From assembly GCF_015355625.1 (NCBI RefSeq), contig NZ_JACLAF010000004.1, positions 213,901 to 277,900 of the forward strand: 64,000 bases of DNA. The letters are read 5' to 3'. Of this stretch, positions 47,927 through 56,630 are shown in pieces. This DNA comes from Tamlana sp. I1. GTDB taxonomy: Bacteria > Bacteroidota > Bacteroidia > Flavobacteriales > Flavobacteriaceae. Every line of letters starts with the position of its first letter. Within the stretch, counting starts at the first letter, position 1. The notes under the pieces were generated by a model. That model was given only the letters and a program-made list of their open reading frames with translations. It had not been told where the DNA came from and made no database searches. The position numbers were made by a program, and so were the translations under genes.

Positions 47927-48415
47927 ATGAAAATAGATACATTTTTTAAACGCATTGAAGTAACCATGGCTAAAATTCTTGTGGTTATTTTCGGATTACT
48001 AGTATTGGATGTCCTTTGGCAAGTATTTTCACGCTACGTTTTAAAAGCCTCGTTCTCGTTTACAGAAGAATTTGCACGCTTTTCTTTAATTTGGTTATCC
48101 ATATTAGGAGCTGCCTATTTAAATGCTAAACGTGAACATTTATCCATGGATTTTTTATACCGTAAATGGTCTAAAGAAACGCAAAGAAAAGCGTCTATAG
48201 CTATTGAGGTTTTAGTTTTTCTTTTTGCTGCTGTAGTTATGGTTGTAGGAGGCTTTAACCTTGTTTATATCACGCTACACTTAAATCAGTTATCAGGAAC
48301 CTTACGTATTCCGCTTGGATATATTTACATGATTTTACCTATTAGTGGATTAATTATCATGATGTTTTCTGTATATCATATTTCAGGATTGTTAAACCAC
48401 AAAATTCGCGACTAA
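47927..48415 (+). CDS. dctQ: TRAP transporter small membrane subunit (DctQ family)
   Basis: A 162-residue protein with four predicted membrane helices (about 17-38, 53-70, 90-112, 130-152). The motif RYVLKASFSFTEEFARFSLIWLSILGAAYL is typical of DctQ (the conserved EE and R in helix two region). It joins DctM to form the inner-membrane part of the transporter. It starts one base after the dctP stop and stops two bases before the dctM ATG. Na+-driven secondary transport is known for the family. Confidence 0.92.
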   Translation: MKIDTFFKRIEVTMAKILVVIFGLLVLDVLWQVFSRYVLKASFSFTEEFARFSLIWLSILGAAYLNAKREHLSMDFLYRKWSKETQRKASIAIEVLVFLFAAVVMVVGGFNLVYITLHLNQLSGTLRIPLGYIYMILPISGLIIMMFSVYHISGLLNHKIRD

Positions 48416-48417
48416 TT

Positions 48418-49722
48418 ATGAGTATAGAAGTTATTAGTATTCTCGTTTTATTTATAAGTTTTTTTACATTACTACTGTTAAAAGTACCTGTTGCATATAG
48501 CATCGGGATATCTACTACATTAAGTTTACTTTTAAATATAGATAGATTACCTGGCATTACTACCGTGGCGCAACGTATGATTACGGGTATCGATAGTTTT
48601 GCATTATTGGCCATTCCGTTTTTTGTCCTTGCCGGAGAAATCATGAAACGTGGCGGGATTGCCAATAGGTTAATAAATTTCGCAAAATCTATTGTAGCAA
48701 GTTTACCAGGAGGTTTGGCCTATGTAAATGTTTTAGCATCCATGCTATTTGGAGCTATTTCAGGCTCGGCGATCGCGGCTACTTCAGCTATTGGAAGTAT
48801 TATGACCGATAGGATGGAGGAGGAAGGCTATCCTAGATCTTTTAGTGCTTCGGTAAATATTACCTCTTCAACTACAGGATTATTAATACCACCTAGTAAT
48901 ATCTTAATTGTATACGCGCTAGCCAGTGGTGGCTCAGCATCGGTAGCAGCCTTATTTATAGCAGGTTATATGCCAGGTATTCTATTAGGTTTGGCTATAA
49001 TGGGGTATGTGGCTTATGTGGCAATAAAAAAAGATTTTTTACGAGGTGAGCGTGCTCCAGTTCGTGATATTTGGAACTATTTTAAAAAAGCATTTTTTAG
49101 CTTATTGCTTTTAGTCGTTGTAGTTGGCGGTATTGTTGCTGGTATATTTACAGCAACAGAAGCATCGGTTATAGCCGTGTTATATGCTGCTGTATTGGCT
49201 TTAGCTTATAAAGATATTAGTGTAAAAGACTTTCCGGAAGTTTTACTTACTAGTGCAAAAACAACTGCAGTAGTGATGTTTTTAATCTGTACGTCTATGG
49301 CCATGTCTTGGTTGTTTTCTTTTGAAAGTATTCCTGCATTAATGAGTGAATTTTTATTAAATCAGTTTAGTAATCCTTTCGTGATTTTCTTAATTATAAA
49401 TATCATCTTATTAATAATTGGAACCTTTATGGATATCACGCCTGCAGTTCTCATTTTTACACCTATATTTTTACCTGTTGTTACAGAACTAGGCATGGAT
49501 CCCGTACATTTCGGAATTGTTATGGTGCTTAATTTATGTATTGGTTTATGTACGCCACCCGTTGGTACGATTCTTTTTGTAGGTAGTGGTGTGGCTAATA
49601 TATCGGTATCGGAAGTTATTAAACCTTTAATTCCATTTTTAATTATCATGATCGCTGTATTATTAATGGTATGTTATATTCCGGATATCTCTATGTTTTT
49701 ACCACGATTATTTGATTTGTAA
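48418..49722 (+). CDS. dctM: TRAP transporter large membrane subunit (DctM family)
   Basis: A 434-residue transporter with about 12 hydrophobic helices. Conserved family segments: LKVPVAYSIGISTTLSL, IDSFALLAIPFFVLAGEIM, LFGAISGSAIAATSAIGSI, NITSSTTGLLIPPSN, the GTFMDITPAVLIFTPIFLPV stretch and GLCTPPVGTILFVGS. It forms the ion-coupled channel that carries the sugar acid delivered by the lipid-anchored DctP. It is the last gene of the uronate operon, followed by a terminator at 49831. Confidence 0.95.
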   Translation: MSIEVISILVLFISFFTLLLLKVPVAYSIGISTTLSLLLNIDRLPGITTVAQRMITGIDSFALLAIPFFVLAGEIMKRGGIANRLINFAKSIVASLPGGLAYVNVLASMLFGAISGSAIAATSAIGSIMTDRMEEEGYPRSFSASVNITSSTTGLLIPPSNILIVYALASGGSASVAALFIAGYMPGILLGLAIMGYVAYVAIKKDFLRGERAPVRDIWNYFKKAFFSLLLLVVVVGGIVAGIFTATEASVIAVLYAAVLALAYKDISVKDFPEVLLTSAKTTAVVMFLICTSMAMSWLFSFESIPALMSEFLLNQFSNPFVIFLIINIILLIIGTFMDITPAVLIFTPIFLPVVTELGMDPVHFGIVMVLNLCIGLCTPPVGTILFVGSGVANISVSEVIKPLIPFLIIMIAVLLMVCYIPDISMFLPRLFDL

Positions 49723-49830
49723 ATAACTCAAATTAAGGGGTGTTAGTTTTATTTGTCATAACATGAATGCCTTACGATACAATTAAATATATATTAATAT
49801 CCAAAATTCATTAAATACGATTATTAGCAT

Positions 49831-49862
49831 AAAGAAGACTATTGGTAACAGTAGTCTTCTTT
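49831..49862 (+). terminator. Rho-independent terminator after the TRAP operon
   Basis: AAAGAAGACTA pairs exactly with TAGTCTTCTTT around a 10-base loop (11 bp stem), with T-rich sequence after. It lies 109 bases past the dctM stop. Confidence 0.75.
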
Positions 49863-50391
49863 GTAATTTAAAAAGGTTGTCATGTCCATCATACCATAAA
49901 GAATGACAAATTGAAACATAATGTTTACATGATGTAGATAAGTTTCTTTTTTTAAATGGCATTAGTAAAGGAGGGGGGTGATATTTATTCGATAGCCTTT
50001 TTTCTGTAGAAATTAATTTGACATCTATATGTATTTCAGAACTAGAGAAGGACTATTCGTGAAAATATAATATCTAATAAAGTAGAATTTAACATAATCA
50101 AAAAAAACAACCACTACATAGTGTATTGGTTTTAAGGTGTTTAATGTATTTGTGTAGCTTTAGAAAAGTAAACAAAAATCATTAAATTTATAAGTGCTTT
50201 GTTTTTTCAGGTTGTTATAAATAACGCTTATTTATTTATAAATATTCCTCTCTTTTATTTAAAAAAAAGGCGTAAAAACAGTTAAAATAACCAAAAGAAA
50301 GCTGTTTTTTTAACGAATACAGTGTAATGCAGGATAGATGATACTTTGTTTCGATTTAGTTTTACAACACTATTAATTTTAAAATAAGAAT
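49863..50391 (+). promoter_or_regulatory. Long intergenic region before the rhamnose operon
   Basis: This 529-base AT-rich stretch has no ORF above about 16 codons. It holds a spaced inverted repeat (TTGTCAT...ATGACAA, near 49876-49911) and a terminator-like hairpin at 50274-50312 (AAAAACAG against CTGTTTTT with a T-run). TACTTTG at 50342-50348 resembles a -7 box with one base missing and may be the promoter of the operon starting at 50392. No local rhamnose regulator gene was found; control is unknown. Confidence 0.5.
50274..50312 (+). terminator. Hairpin with T-run in the rhamnose operon leader region
   Basis: AAAAACAG (50274-50281) can pair with CTGTTTTT (50302-50309) across a 20-base loop; seven T follow CTG. 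No gene ends nearby, so it may stop readthrough or act in a leader transcript. The stem is short and mostly A-T. Confidence 0.35.
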
Positions 50392-52497
50392 ATGGATAGT
50401 CTTGTTACCACTTATAACCACGTAGATTACCTTTGGGATAATGAAAAAGCAGCCGAATTAGGCGATGACCAAGTAGCACTGTTTTTATACCGCTCTAACA
50501 TCTTAGGAGCCGATTTAAGAATCACCAATTATGGTGGAGGAAACACCAGTTGTAAAACTATAGAAAAAGATCCCTTAACAGGAGATAATGTAGAAGTAAT
50601 GTGGGTGAAAGGTTCTGGAGGGGACATTGGAACTTTAACGCGTGCAGGAATTGCAGGTTTGTATACCGATCGTTTACGTGATTTAAAAAATGTTTATGGC
50701 GGTTTAGAGGATGAAGATCGTATGGTTGGACTTTTTAACCATTGTATTTACGATTTAGACAGTAAAGCACCATCTATTGATACGCCTTTACATGGTTTAT
50801 TACCATTTGCACATATCGATCACTTACATCCCGATGCTTTAATAGCCGTTGCGGCAGCAGAGGATAGTGAAAAAGTAACCAAAGAAATTTGGGGTGATAC
50901 TATGGGGTGGGTACCTTGGCAACGTCCAGGTTTCGATCTTGGTTTACAATTAGAAAAATGTTTAGCCGATAACCCTGGTATTCGTGGTATCGTTTTAGGG
51001 TCTCATGGATTATTTACTTGGGGAGATACCTCTTACGAATGTTACATCAATAGCTTGGAAGTTATTGAAATGGCTTCCGAGTACATCGAAAAAAAGATCG
51101 CTGAAAAAGGATCTGTTTTCGGCGGACAAAAAATAGAATCTTTACCACAAGAAGAGCGTTTAGAAAAAGCTGCACAATTAATGCCTTTATTAAGAGGTTT
51201 ATGTTCTTCTGAAAACAGAATGATTGGTCATTTTTCTGATACCGATGTGGTTTTAGAATACATTAACAGTAATGATTTAGAACGTTTGGCTCCTATGGGA
51301 ACTTCATGTCCAGATCATTTCTTAAGAACAAAAATTCAACCTTTAGTGTTGACCTTAGATAAAAATGAAGATTTATCAGACTCAGAAGCTGTTCTTAAAA
51401 AATTAGAACCTGCTTTTGAAGCTTACCGACAAGAATACGCCGATTACTACAACACATGTAAAAAAGACAACAGTCCAGCCATTCGTGATGCCAATCCGGT
51501 AATTATTATTTATCCAGGTGTAGGGATGTTCAGTTTTGCAAAAAACAAGCAAACCACCCGTGTTGCTAGCGAGTTTTATATCAATGCCATTAACGTAATG
51601 CGTGGGGCAGAAGCCATTTCATCATACACATCTTTACCAAGACAAGAAGCGTTTGATATCGAGTATTGGTTATTAGAAGAAGCTAAATTACAACGTATGC
51701 CAAAAGAGCAACCGTTATCTCGTAAAGTAGCCTTTGTTACTGGTGCAGGAGGTGGCATTGGAAAAGCCATAGCTGATAAATTAGCTGCTGAAGGCGCAAA
51801 TGTCGTTCTTACCGATATTAATGAAGATAGTCTTTCAGAAGCATTGGCAACCTATAAACGCGATGTTGCTGCAACGGCAGTTTGCGATGTTACCAACACC
51901 GATTCTATTGCTTCAGCATACAAAAAAGCATGTATTGAATTTGGAGGTGTAGATATTGTGGTGCACAGTGCAGGATTAGCTATTTCTAAGCCTTTAGAAG
52001 AAACAACGGATAAAGATTGGGATATTTTACAAAACATATTAGTAAAAGGACAATTTAACCTAGCGAAGTTTTCAACCGAAATCATGAGAAAACAAAACTT
52101 AGGTGGCGATTATATTTCAATAGCTAGTAAAAACGGATTGGTTGCAGGACCAAACAATGTTGCTTACGGTACAGCAAAAGCAGCGCAACAACACATGGTA
52201 CGTTTATTAGCAGCCGAATTAGCCAAAGATAAAATTAGAGTAAACACCGTAAACCCAGATGGCGTTATTGTAGGAAGTAAAATTTGGGAAGGTGCTTGGG
52301 CAGAAGGACGCGCAAAAGCCAACGGTATTACTGTTGAAGAATTGCCAGCATTTTACGCCAAAAGAAATTTATTAAACGAAATTATTACTCCAGACGATAT
52401 TGCTAATGGCGTATTTGCTCTTGTTGGGGTTTTAGATAAGTCAACCGGAAACATTATTAATGTAGATGGCGGTATGGCTAACGCGTTTGTGCGTTAG
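50392..52497 (+). CDS. rhaD: Rhamnulose-1-phosphate aldolase / lactaldehyde dehydrogenase fusion
   Basis: A 701-residue two-domain protein of the RhaD-alcohol dehydrogenase type. Residues 1-430 form a class II aldolase domain (TNYGGGNTSCKT for phosphate binding, LPFAHIDHLHPDAL with zinc-binding His, and GSHGLFTWG). Residues 440-701 are a short-chain dehydrogenase (TGAGGGIGKAIADKLA; active-site Ser in ISIASKNGL and YGTAKAAQQH with Tyr and Lys). The aldolase splits L-rhamnulose 1-phosphate to DHAP and L-lactaldehyde; the second domain probably oxidises or reduces the lactaldehyde. It is the first of six consecutive genes for rhamnose. Cytoplasmic; length is normal for the fused family. Confidence 0.93.
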   Translation: MDSLVTTYNHVDYLWDNEKAAELGDDQVALFLYRSNILGADLRITNYGGGNTSCKTIEKDPLTGDNVEVMWVKGSGGDIGTLTRAGIAGLYTDRLRDLKNVYGGLEDEDRMVGLFNHCIYDLDSKAPSIDTPLHGLLPFAHIDHLHPDALIAVAAAEDSEKVTKEIWGDTMGWVPWQRPGFDLGLQLEKCLADNPGIRGIVLGSHGLFTWGDTSYECYINSLEVIEMASEYIEKKIAEKGSVFGGQKIESLPQEERLEKAAQLMPLLRGLCSSENRMIGHFSDTDVVLEYINSNDLERLAPMGTSCPDHFLRTKIQPLVLTLDKNEDLSDSEAVLKKLEPAFEAYRQEYADYYNTCKKDNSPAIRDANPVIIIYPGVGMFSFAKNKQTTRVASEFYINAINVMRGAEAISSYTSLPRQEAFDIEYWLLEEAKLQRMPKEQPLSRKVAFVTGAGGGIGKAIADKLAAEGANVVLTDINEDSLSEALATYKRDVAATAVCDVTNTDSIASAYKKACIEFGGVDIVVHSAGLAISKPLEETTDKDWDILQNILVKGQFNLAKFSTEIMRKQNLGGDYISIASKNGLVAGPNNVAYGTAKAAQQHMVRLLAAELAKDKIRVNTVNPDGVIVGSKIWEGAWAEGRAKANGITVEELPAFYAKRNLLNEIITPDDIANGVFALVGVLDKSTGNIINVDGGMANAFVR

Positions 52498-52573
52498 ACT
52501 CTTTATAGTATGTATTTAATTAATTATGGTTTTTTTTAAAGTTAATTAAATAGGAATTAGATTGTTATAAATG

Positions 52574-52599
52574 CCTTCCATTGGGAGCCCAATGGAAGG
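52574..52599. promoter_or_regulatory. Perfect 12-bp inverted repeat between rhaD and the isomerase gene
   Basis: CCTTCCATTGGG and CCCAATGGAAGG are exact reverse complements separated by only AG, 24 bases before the ATG at 52623. Flanking G-T and A-T pairs could extend the stem in RNA. No T-run follows, so it is not a standard terminator. It could be an operator or an RNA hairpin that adjusts stability or expression between the genes. Confidence 0.6.
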
Positions 52600-52622
52600 T
52601 GTTATTAAAAATATTAGGAATT

Positions 52623-53903
52623 ATGAAATTACAAGAATCTCAAATATCAGATTTTAATAAAAAAGGAAGCGAAGAACATCAAAATCAATTTGATTTTTTA
52701 GCGAATACCTTAAATAAATCTGGTGTAAATACTAAAAATGTTATTAATGCACTGGCAAAGTTTCAAGTGGCTATTCCTAGTTGGGCTTTGGGTGCTGGTG
52801 GAACGCGTTTCGGACGCTTTTCATTTTACGGCGAACCTTCGAATTTAACTCAGAAGTTAGATGATGTTGGACTTTTGCACAGTTTAACACAAACTGCAGG
52901 AGCGGTGTCGTTACATATTCCTTGGGATATTCCTGAAGATTATAATGCGATTAAAGAACAAGCAAATAGCTTAAATTTAAAATTCGATGCTGTAAATTCT
53001 AACACTTTTCAAGATCAAAAAAATGCTAAGGAAAGTTATAAGTATGGCTCTTTAAGCAACACCAGTCAAGCAGTTCGCGAGCAAGCCATTGCCCATAACC
53101 AAGAGGTTATAAAAATAGGCGAAAAATTAGGTTCAAAAAGTTTAACCGTTTGGTTAGCCGATGGTTCTAATTTCCCTGGTCAAAATAATTTTCAAACGGC
53201 ACTTTCAAATACTGAAAACAGTTTAAAAGCGATTTATAAAACACTTCCAGACGACTGGAAACTGTTTATTGAGTATAAACCTTACGAGCCTAACTTTTAC
53301 AGCACCGTCATTCAAGATTGGGGTACTTCTTTTATGTTAGCCAATGCTTGTGGTGATAAAGCGTATACGCTGGTAGATTTAGGGCATCACTTACCAAATA
53401 CAAACATCGAACAGATTGTATCAACCTTAATGCTAAAAGGCAAATTAGGCGGATTCCATTTTAACGATAGTAAATATGGCGATGATGATGTGACTGTTGG
53501 AAGTATAAAACCATATGCTTTATTCTTAATTTTTAACGAATTGGTTTATGGCATGCAAAACAATCCACAGAACCCAGATTTATCTTGGATGATTGATGCG
53601 AGTCATAACATTAAAGATCCTTTAGAGGATTTAATACAATCTTTAGAAGCTATTCAAGAAGCTTATGCAAAAGCCTTATTGGTAGATCAAACCTTATTAA
53701 AAGAAGCGCAATCGGCTAACGATGTTGTAGCATGTCAAGAAATTTTACAAAAGGCATACCGTACCGATGTACGTCCGTTATTAGCACAAGCAAGACTGCA
53801 ATCGGGAGGCGCTTTAAATCCGTTAGCGCTTTATCGCGAACTTCAAATTAGAGAGACTTTAATTCAAGAACGCGGAAAACACAGCATGGCTTCCGGATTA
53901 TAA
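52623..53903 (+). CDS. rhaI: L-rhamnose isomerase / sugar isomerase
   Basis: A 426-residue isomerase of the RhaI-type (xylose-isomerase-like TIM barrel). The ATG at 52623 is preferred; the longer frame begins at a TTG inside a perfect inverted repeat. Conserved segments: PSWALGAGGTRFGRF, AGAVSLHIPWDIPED, KLGSKSLTVWLADGSNFPG, FIEYKPYEPNFYSTVI, VDLGHHLPNTN, LGGFHFNDSKYGDDD, with metal-binding Glu, Asp and His. It converts L-rhamnose to L-rhamnulose. It lies between the rhamnulose-phosphate aldolase and the kinase, which makes the rhamnose assignment solid. Cytoplasmic. Confidence 0.92.
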   Translation: MKLQESQISDFNKKGSEEHQNQFDFLANTLNKSGVNTKNVINALAKFQVAIPSWALGAGGTRFGRFSFYGEPSNLTQKLDDVGLLHSLTQTAGAVSLHIPWDIPEDYNAIKEQANSLNLKFDAVNSNTFQDQKNAKESYKYGSLSNTSQAVREQAIAHNQEVIKIGEKLGSKSLTVWLADGSNFPGQNNFQTALSNTENSLKAIYKTLPDDWKLFIEYKPYEPNFYSTVIQDWGTSFMLANACGDKAYTLVDLGHHLPNTNIEQIVSTLMLKGKLGGFHFNDSKYGDDDVTVGSIKPYALFLIFNELVYGMQNNPQNPDLSWMIDASHNIKDPLEDLIQSLEAIQEAYAKALLVDQTLLKEAQSANDVVACQEILQKAYRTDVRPLLAQARLQSGGALNPLALYRELQIRETLIQERGKHSMASGL

Positions 53904-53918
53904 TTAACGCTTAGATTG

Positions 53919-55292
53919 ATGAAAAAAAAAGTAACAGCAGTATTTGATATTGGTAAAACGAACAAGAAATTTTTCCTGTTCGACAAAGATTTTAAAGAGG
54001 TACACAAGGAATATATATCTTTTGATGAAATTACAGATGAAGATGGGCACACTACAGAAAACCTTCCAGCATTGCATGATTGGTTAAAAGGGGTATTTAA
54101 TCGTATTCTTAAAGCAAAAGAATTCGAGGTAAAAGCCATTAATTTTTCTACCTATGGAGCGAGTTTGGTTCATATCGACGAAAATGGTAATCCTTTAACA
54201 CCGCTTTATAATTATACAAAACCGCTTCCAGAACATATTGTTACTTCTTTTTTTGATACTTATGGGCCTAGAGAAGCCTTTCTTAAAACGACAGGTTGTT
54301 CAGACTTAAGTATGCTAAACTCAGGTTTACAGCTGTATTGGCTAAAAAAAGAACAGCCTGAGGTTTATAAAAAAATAAAATACACTCTGCATTTACCACA
54401 ATATCTAAGCTATATTTTTACAGGGATTCCTTTAAGTGAATACACTAGTATTGGCTGCCACACAGCGCTTTGGGACTATGCGCAAAAGGATTATCACAGT
54501 TGGGTGTACAGCGAAGGGTTTAATAAAATATTACCACCAATCGTATCAACAGAAACTAGTGTTAATATGAATTACAACGGCAAGCGTATTAAGATTGGCG
54601 TTGGTATTCACGATAGTTCTGCAGCACTTCTACCTTATGTAAGAAGTATTAAAAAGAAATTTGTATTAGTATCTACAGGAACGTGGAGCATTGTTTTTAA
54701 TCCGTTTACAGAGCAAGCTATTGCTTCGGAAGTAGAAGGTAATGAAGCTATTAATTACATGCGAATTAATGGAAAGCCTGTAAAAGCTACACGATTATTT
54801 TTAGGTAATGAATATAAATTACAAGTAAAAAAATTAGATGAAGCTTTTGGCGTTGCCGATGATTATCACCGCCATGTTAAGTTTGATTACGAGTTGTATT
54901 CAAAAATTACAGACAATTTTAAACATTGTTTTAAATGGGAAAGTATTGACGATGAAACCATGGTTGAAAAAACAAATATGGCATTTGAAAATTACGAGCA
55001 TGCGTATCATCAATTAATGACCGAGCTGGTATTACTTCAAATAAAAAGTATTCAGAAAGCCATCGGTACCGATGCGATTTCAAGAATTTATGTGGATGGC
55101 GGATTTAGTGATAACGACGTGTATATAAAATTGCTAGCGCATGAATTTAGACATATGAAGTTGCGTACCACCGATTCCTCTTTAGGCTCTGCATTGGGGG
55201 CTGCTATTGCTATTTCTGATGCTAAATTAAATTCAAAATTTCTAAAAAAGAATTACGCTCTTAAAAAGCATGTGCCTTTTATCGTGAGTTAA
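53919..55292 (+). CDS. FGGY-family rhamnulokinase-type sugar kinase
   Basis: A 457-residue kinase of the FGGY family. The start is the ATG at 53919 (a TTG precedes it). The N-terminal phosphate loop FDIGKTNKKFFLFD, the sugar site INFSTYGASLVHID, the phosphate-binding STGTWSIVFNPF and the C-terminal YVDGGFSDNDVY with LGSALGAA are visible. It is shorter and more diverged than E. coli RhaB. Position after the rhamnose isomerase and the content of the operon indicate L-rhamnulose as substrate; L-fuculose is the main alternative. It starts 15 bases after the isomerase stop. Cytoplasmic. Confidence 0.88.
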   Translation: MKKKVTAVFDIGKTNKKFFLFDKDFKEVHKEYISFDEITDEDGHTTENLPALHDWLKGVFNRILKAKEFEVKAINFSTYGASLVHIDENGNPLTPLYNYTKPLPEHIVTSFFDTYGPREAFLKTTGCSDLSMLNSGLQLYWLKKEQPEVYKKIKYTLHLPQYLSYIFTGIPLSEYTSIGCHTALWDYAQKDYHSWVYSEGFNKILPPIVSTETSVNMNYNGKRIKIGVGIHDSSAALLPYVRSIKKKFVLVSTGTWSIVFNPFTEQAIASEVEGNEAINYMRINGKPVKATRLFLGNEYKLQVKKLDEAFGVADDYHRHVKFDYELYSKITDNFKHCFKWESIDDETMVEKTNMAFENYEHAYHQLMTELVLLQIKSIQKAIGTDAISRIYVDGGFSDNDVYIKLLAHEFRHMKLRTTDSSLGSALGAAIAISDAKLNSKFLKKNYALKKHVPFIVS

Positions 55293-55328
55293 TTATTAGG
55301 ATATATTTTAATATTCAACTTGAAAAAA

Positions 55329-56618
55329 ATGACTAAAAATACTAGATTAATTCATCCAAGAGATCAAATTACTACTATTATAAGTAGAATTTACAAACGC
55401 GGAATGACCACAACTTCTGGTGGTAATATTTCTATAATTGATGACAATGGTGATATTTGGGTAACCCCTTCAGCGATTGATAAAGGTTCATTAAGAGCAA
55501 CAGATATTATTTGTGTTAAAAAAGATGGTACCATTATAGGTAAACATAAACCATCTTCAGAATTTCCATTTCATAAAGCCATTTATGAAGCGCGTCCAGA
55601 TATAAAATCTGTTATTCATGCCCATCCACCAGCCTTAGTGTCGTTTAGTATTGTGCGTCAAATACCAAATACGAATATCATTTCTCAAGCTAAACATATA
55701 TGTGGTCCTATAGGTTATGCAGAATATCGATTGCCTGGGAGTGAAGATTTAGGAGATGTGATTGCCGAAGAATTTAAAAAAGGATTTAAGGCCATCATTA
55801 TGGAAAATCATGGTACCGTTTTAGGAGGAAGTGATTTAACGGATGCCTTTGAACGTTTTGAAGCTTTAGAATTTTGTGCACGCACTATTTTGTATGGTTC
55901 TCAAATTGGAAAACCGCATTATTTAACTGATGGGCAAATTGATGAATTTGAAGCTCAAGCTACAGGCGTTTTACCAGAAATGGAGACCACCGAGTATCCT
56001 GCAGATGAAGTTGAGAAACGCTTAGAAATTTGTCAAATCGTACAACGTTCTTGTCAGCAGGGATTAATGATAAGTTCTTACGGAACGGTTTCCATGCGAT
56101 GGAATGATAACGATTTTCTTATAACACCAACAGGAATAAATCGATGGGATTTAGGTCTAGATGATATTGTTCAAATAAAAGATGGCAAGCGTGAAGCTGG
56201 TAAAAAACCGAGTAGAGCCGCTTGGATTCATCAGGAGATTTACAACCGTAACCCCGATGTAAACTCTATTATAATGACACAATCTCCGTATTTAATGGCT
56301 TTTGGAGTAACAAAAAGCTTTTTAAATGTGCGTACCATACCTGAAAGTTGGATCTTTTTGCAAGATATAAGCATGGTGAAATATGGCGATCATTTTAGGG
56401 AAAATAACAATACTGAAATCGTTGAAAATTGCGCTACTGCAGTTATTATTGAAAACGATTCTGTAATTATTACGGGAGACAAATTGCTTCAAACTTTCGA
56501 TTATTTAGAAGTAGCAGAATTTAGTGCAAAATCTATTGTTTTAGGAAATTCGCTTGGAGAAATGGTTCCTATAAACGATGAACAGGTTGAAGATTTACGA
56601 AAAAAGTTTTTATCATAA
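55329..56618 (+). CDS. Tandem class II aldolase/adducin-domain protein with degenerate second half
   Basis: A 429-residue protein with two class II aldolase-like halves (about 1-215 and 216-429). The first half is complete: TSGGNIS phosphate loop, Glu78 in KPSSEFPFH, His97 and His99 in IHAHPPA and His161 in MENHGTV, the zinc-site set of fuculose- and rhamnulose-phosphate aldolases. In the second half the equivalents are changed: Glu78 to Ala297, IHAHP to IMTQS (316-319) and ENHG to ENDS (375-378). It may be a second aldolase for rhamnulose or fuculose phosphate, or a different lyase. The ATG at 55329 is used; TTG 9 bases earlier is not. Cytoplasmic. Confidence 0.85.
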   Translation: MTKNTRLIHPRDQITTIISRIYKRGMTTTSGGNISIIDDNGDIWVTPSAIDKGSLRATDIICVKKDGTIIGKHKPSSEFPFHKAIYEARPDIKSVIHAHPPALVSFSIVRQIPNTNIISQAKHICGPIGYAEYRLPGSEDLGDVIAEEFKKGFKAIIMENHGTVLGGSDLTDAFERFEALEFCARTILYGSQIGKPHYLTDGQIDEFEAQATGVLPEMETTEYPADEVEKRLEICQIVQRSCQQGLMISSYGTVSMRWNDNDFLITPTGINRWDLGLDDIVQIKDGKREAGKKPSRAAWIHQEIYNRNPDVNSIIMTQSPYLMAFGVTKSFLNVRTIPESWIFLQDISMVKYGDHFRENNNTEIVENCATAVIIENDSVIITGDKLLQTFDYLEVAEFSAKSIVLGNSLGEMVPINDEQVEDLRKKFLS

Positions 56619-56630
56619 AAAAAGAAAATT

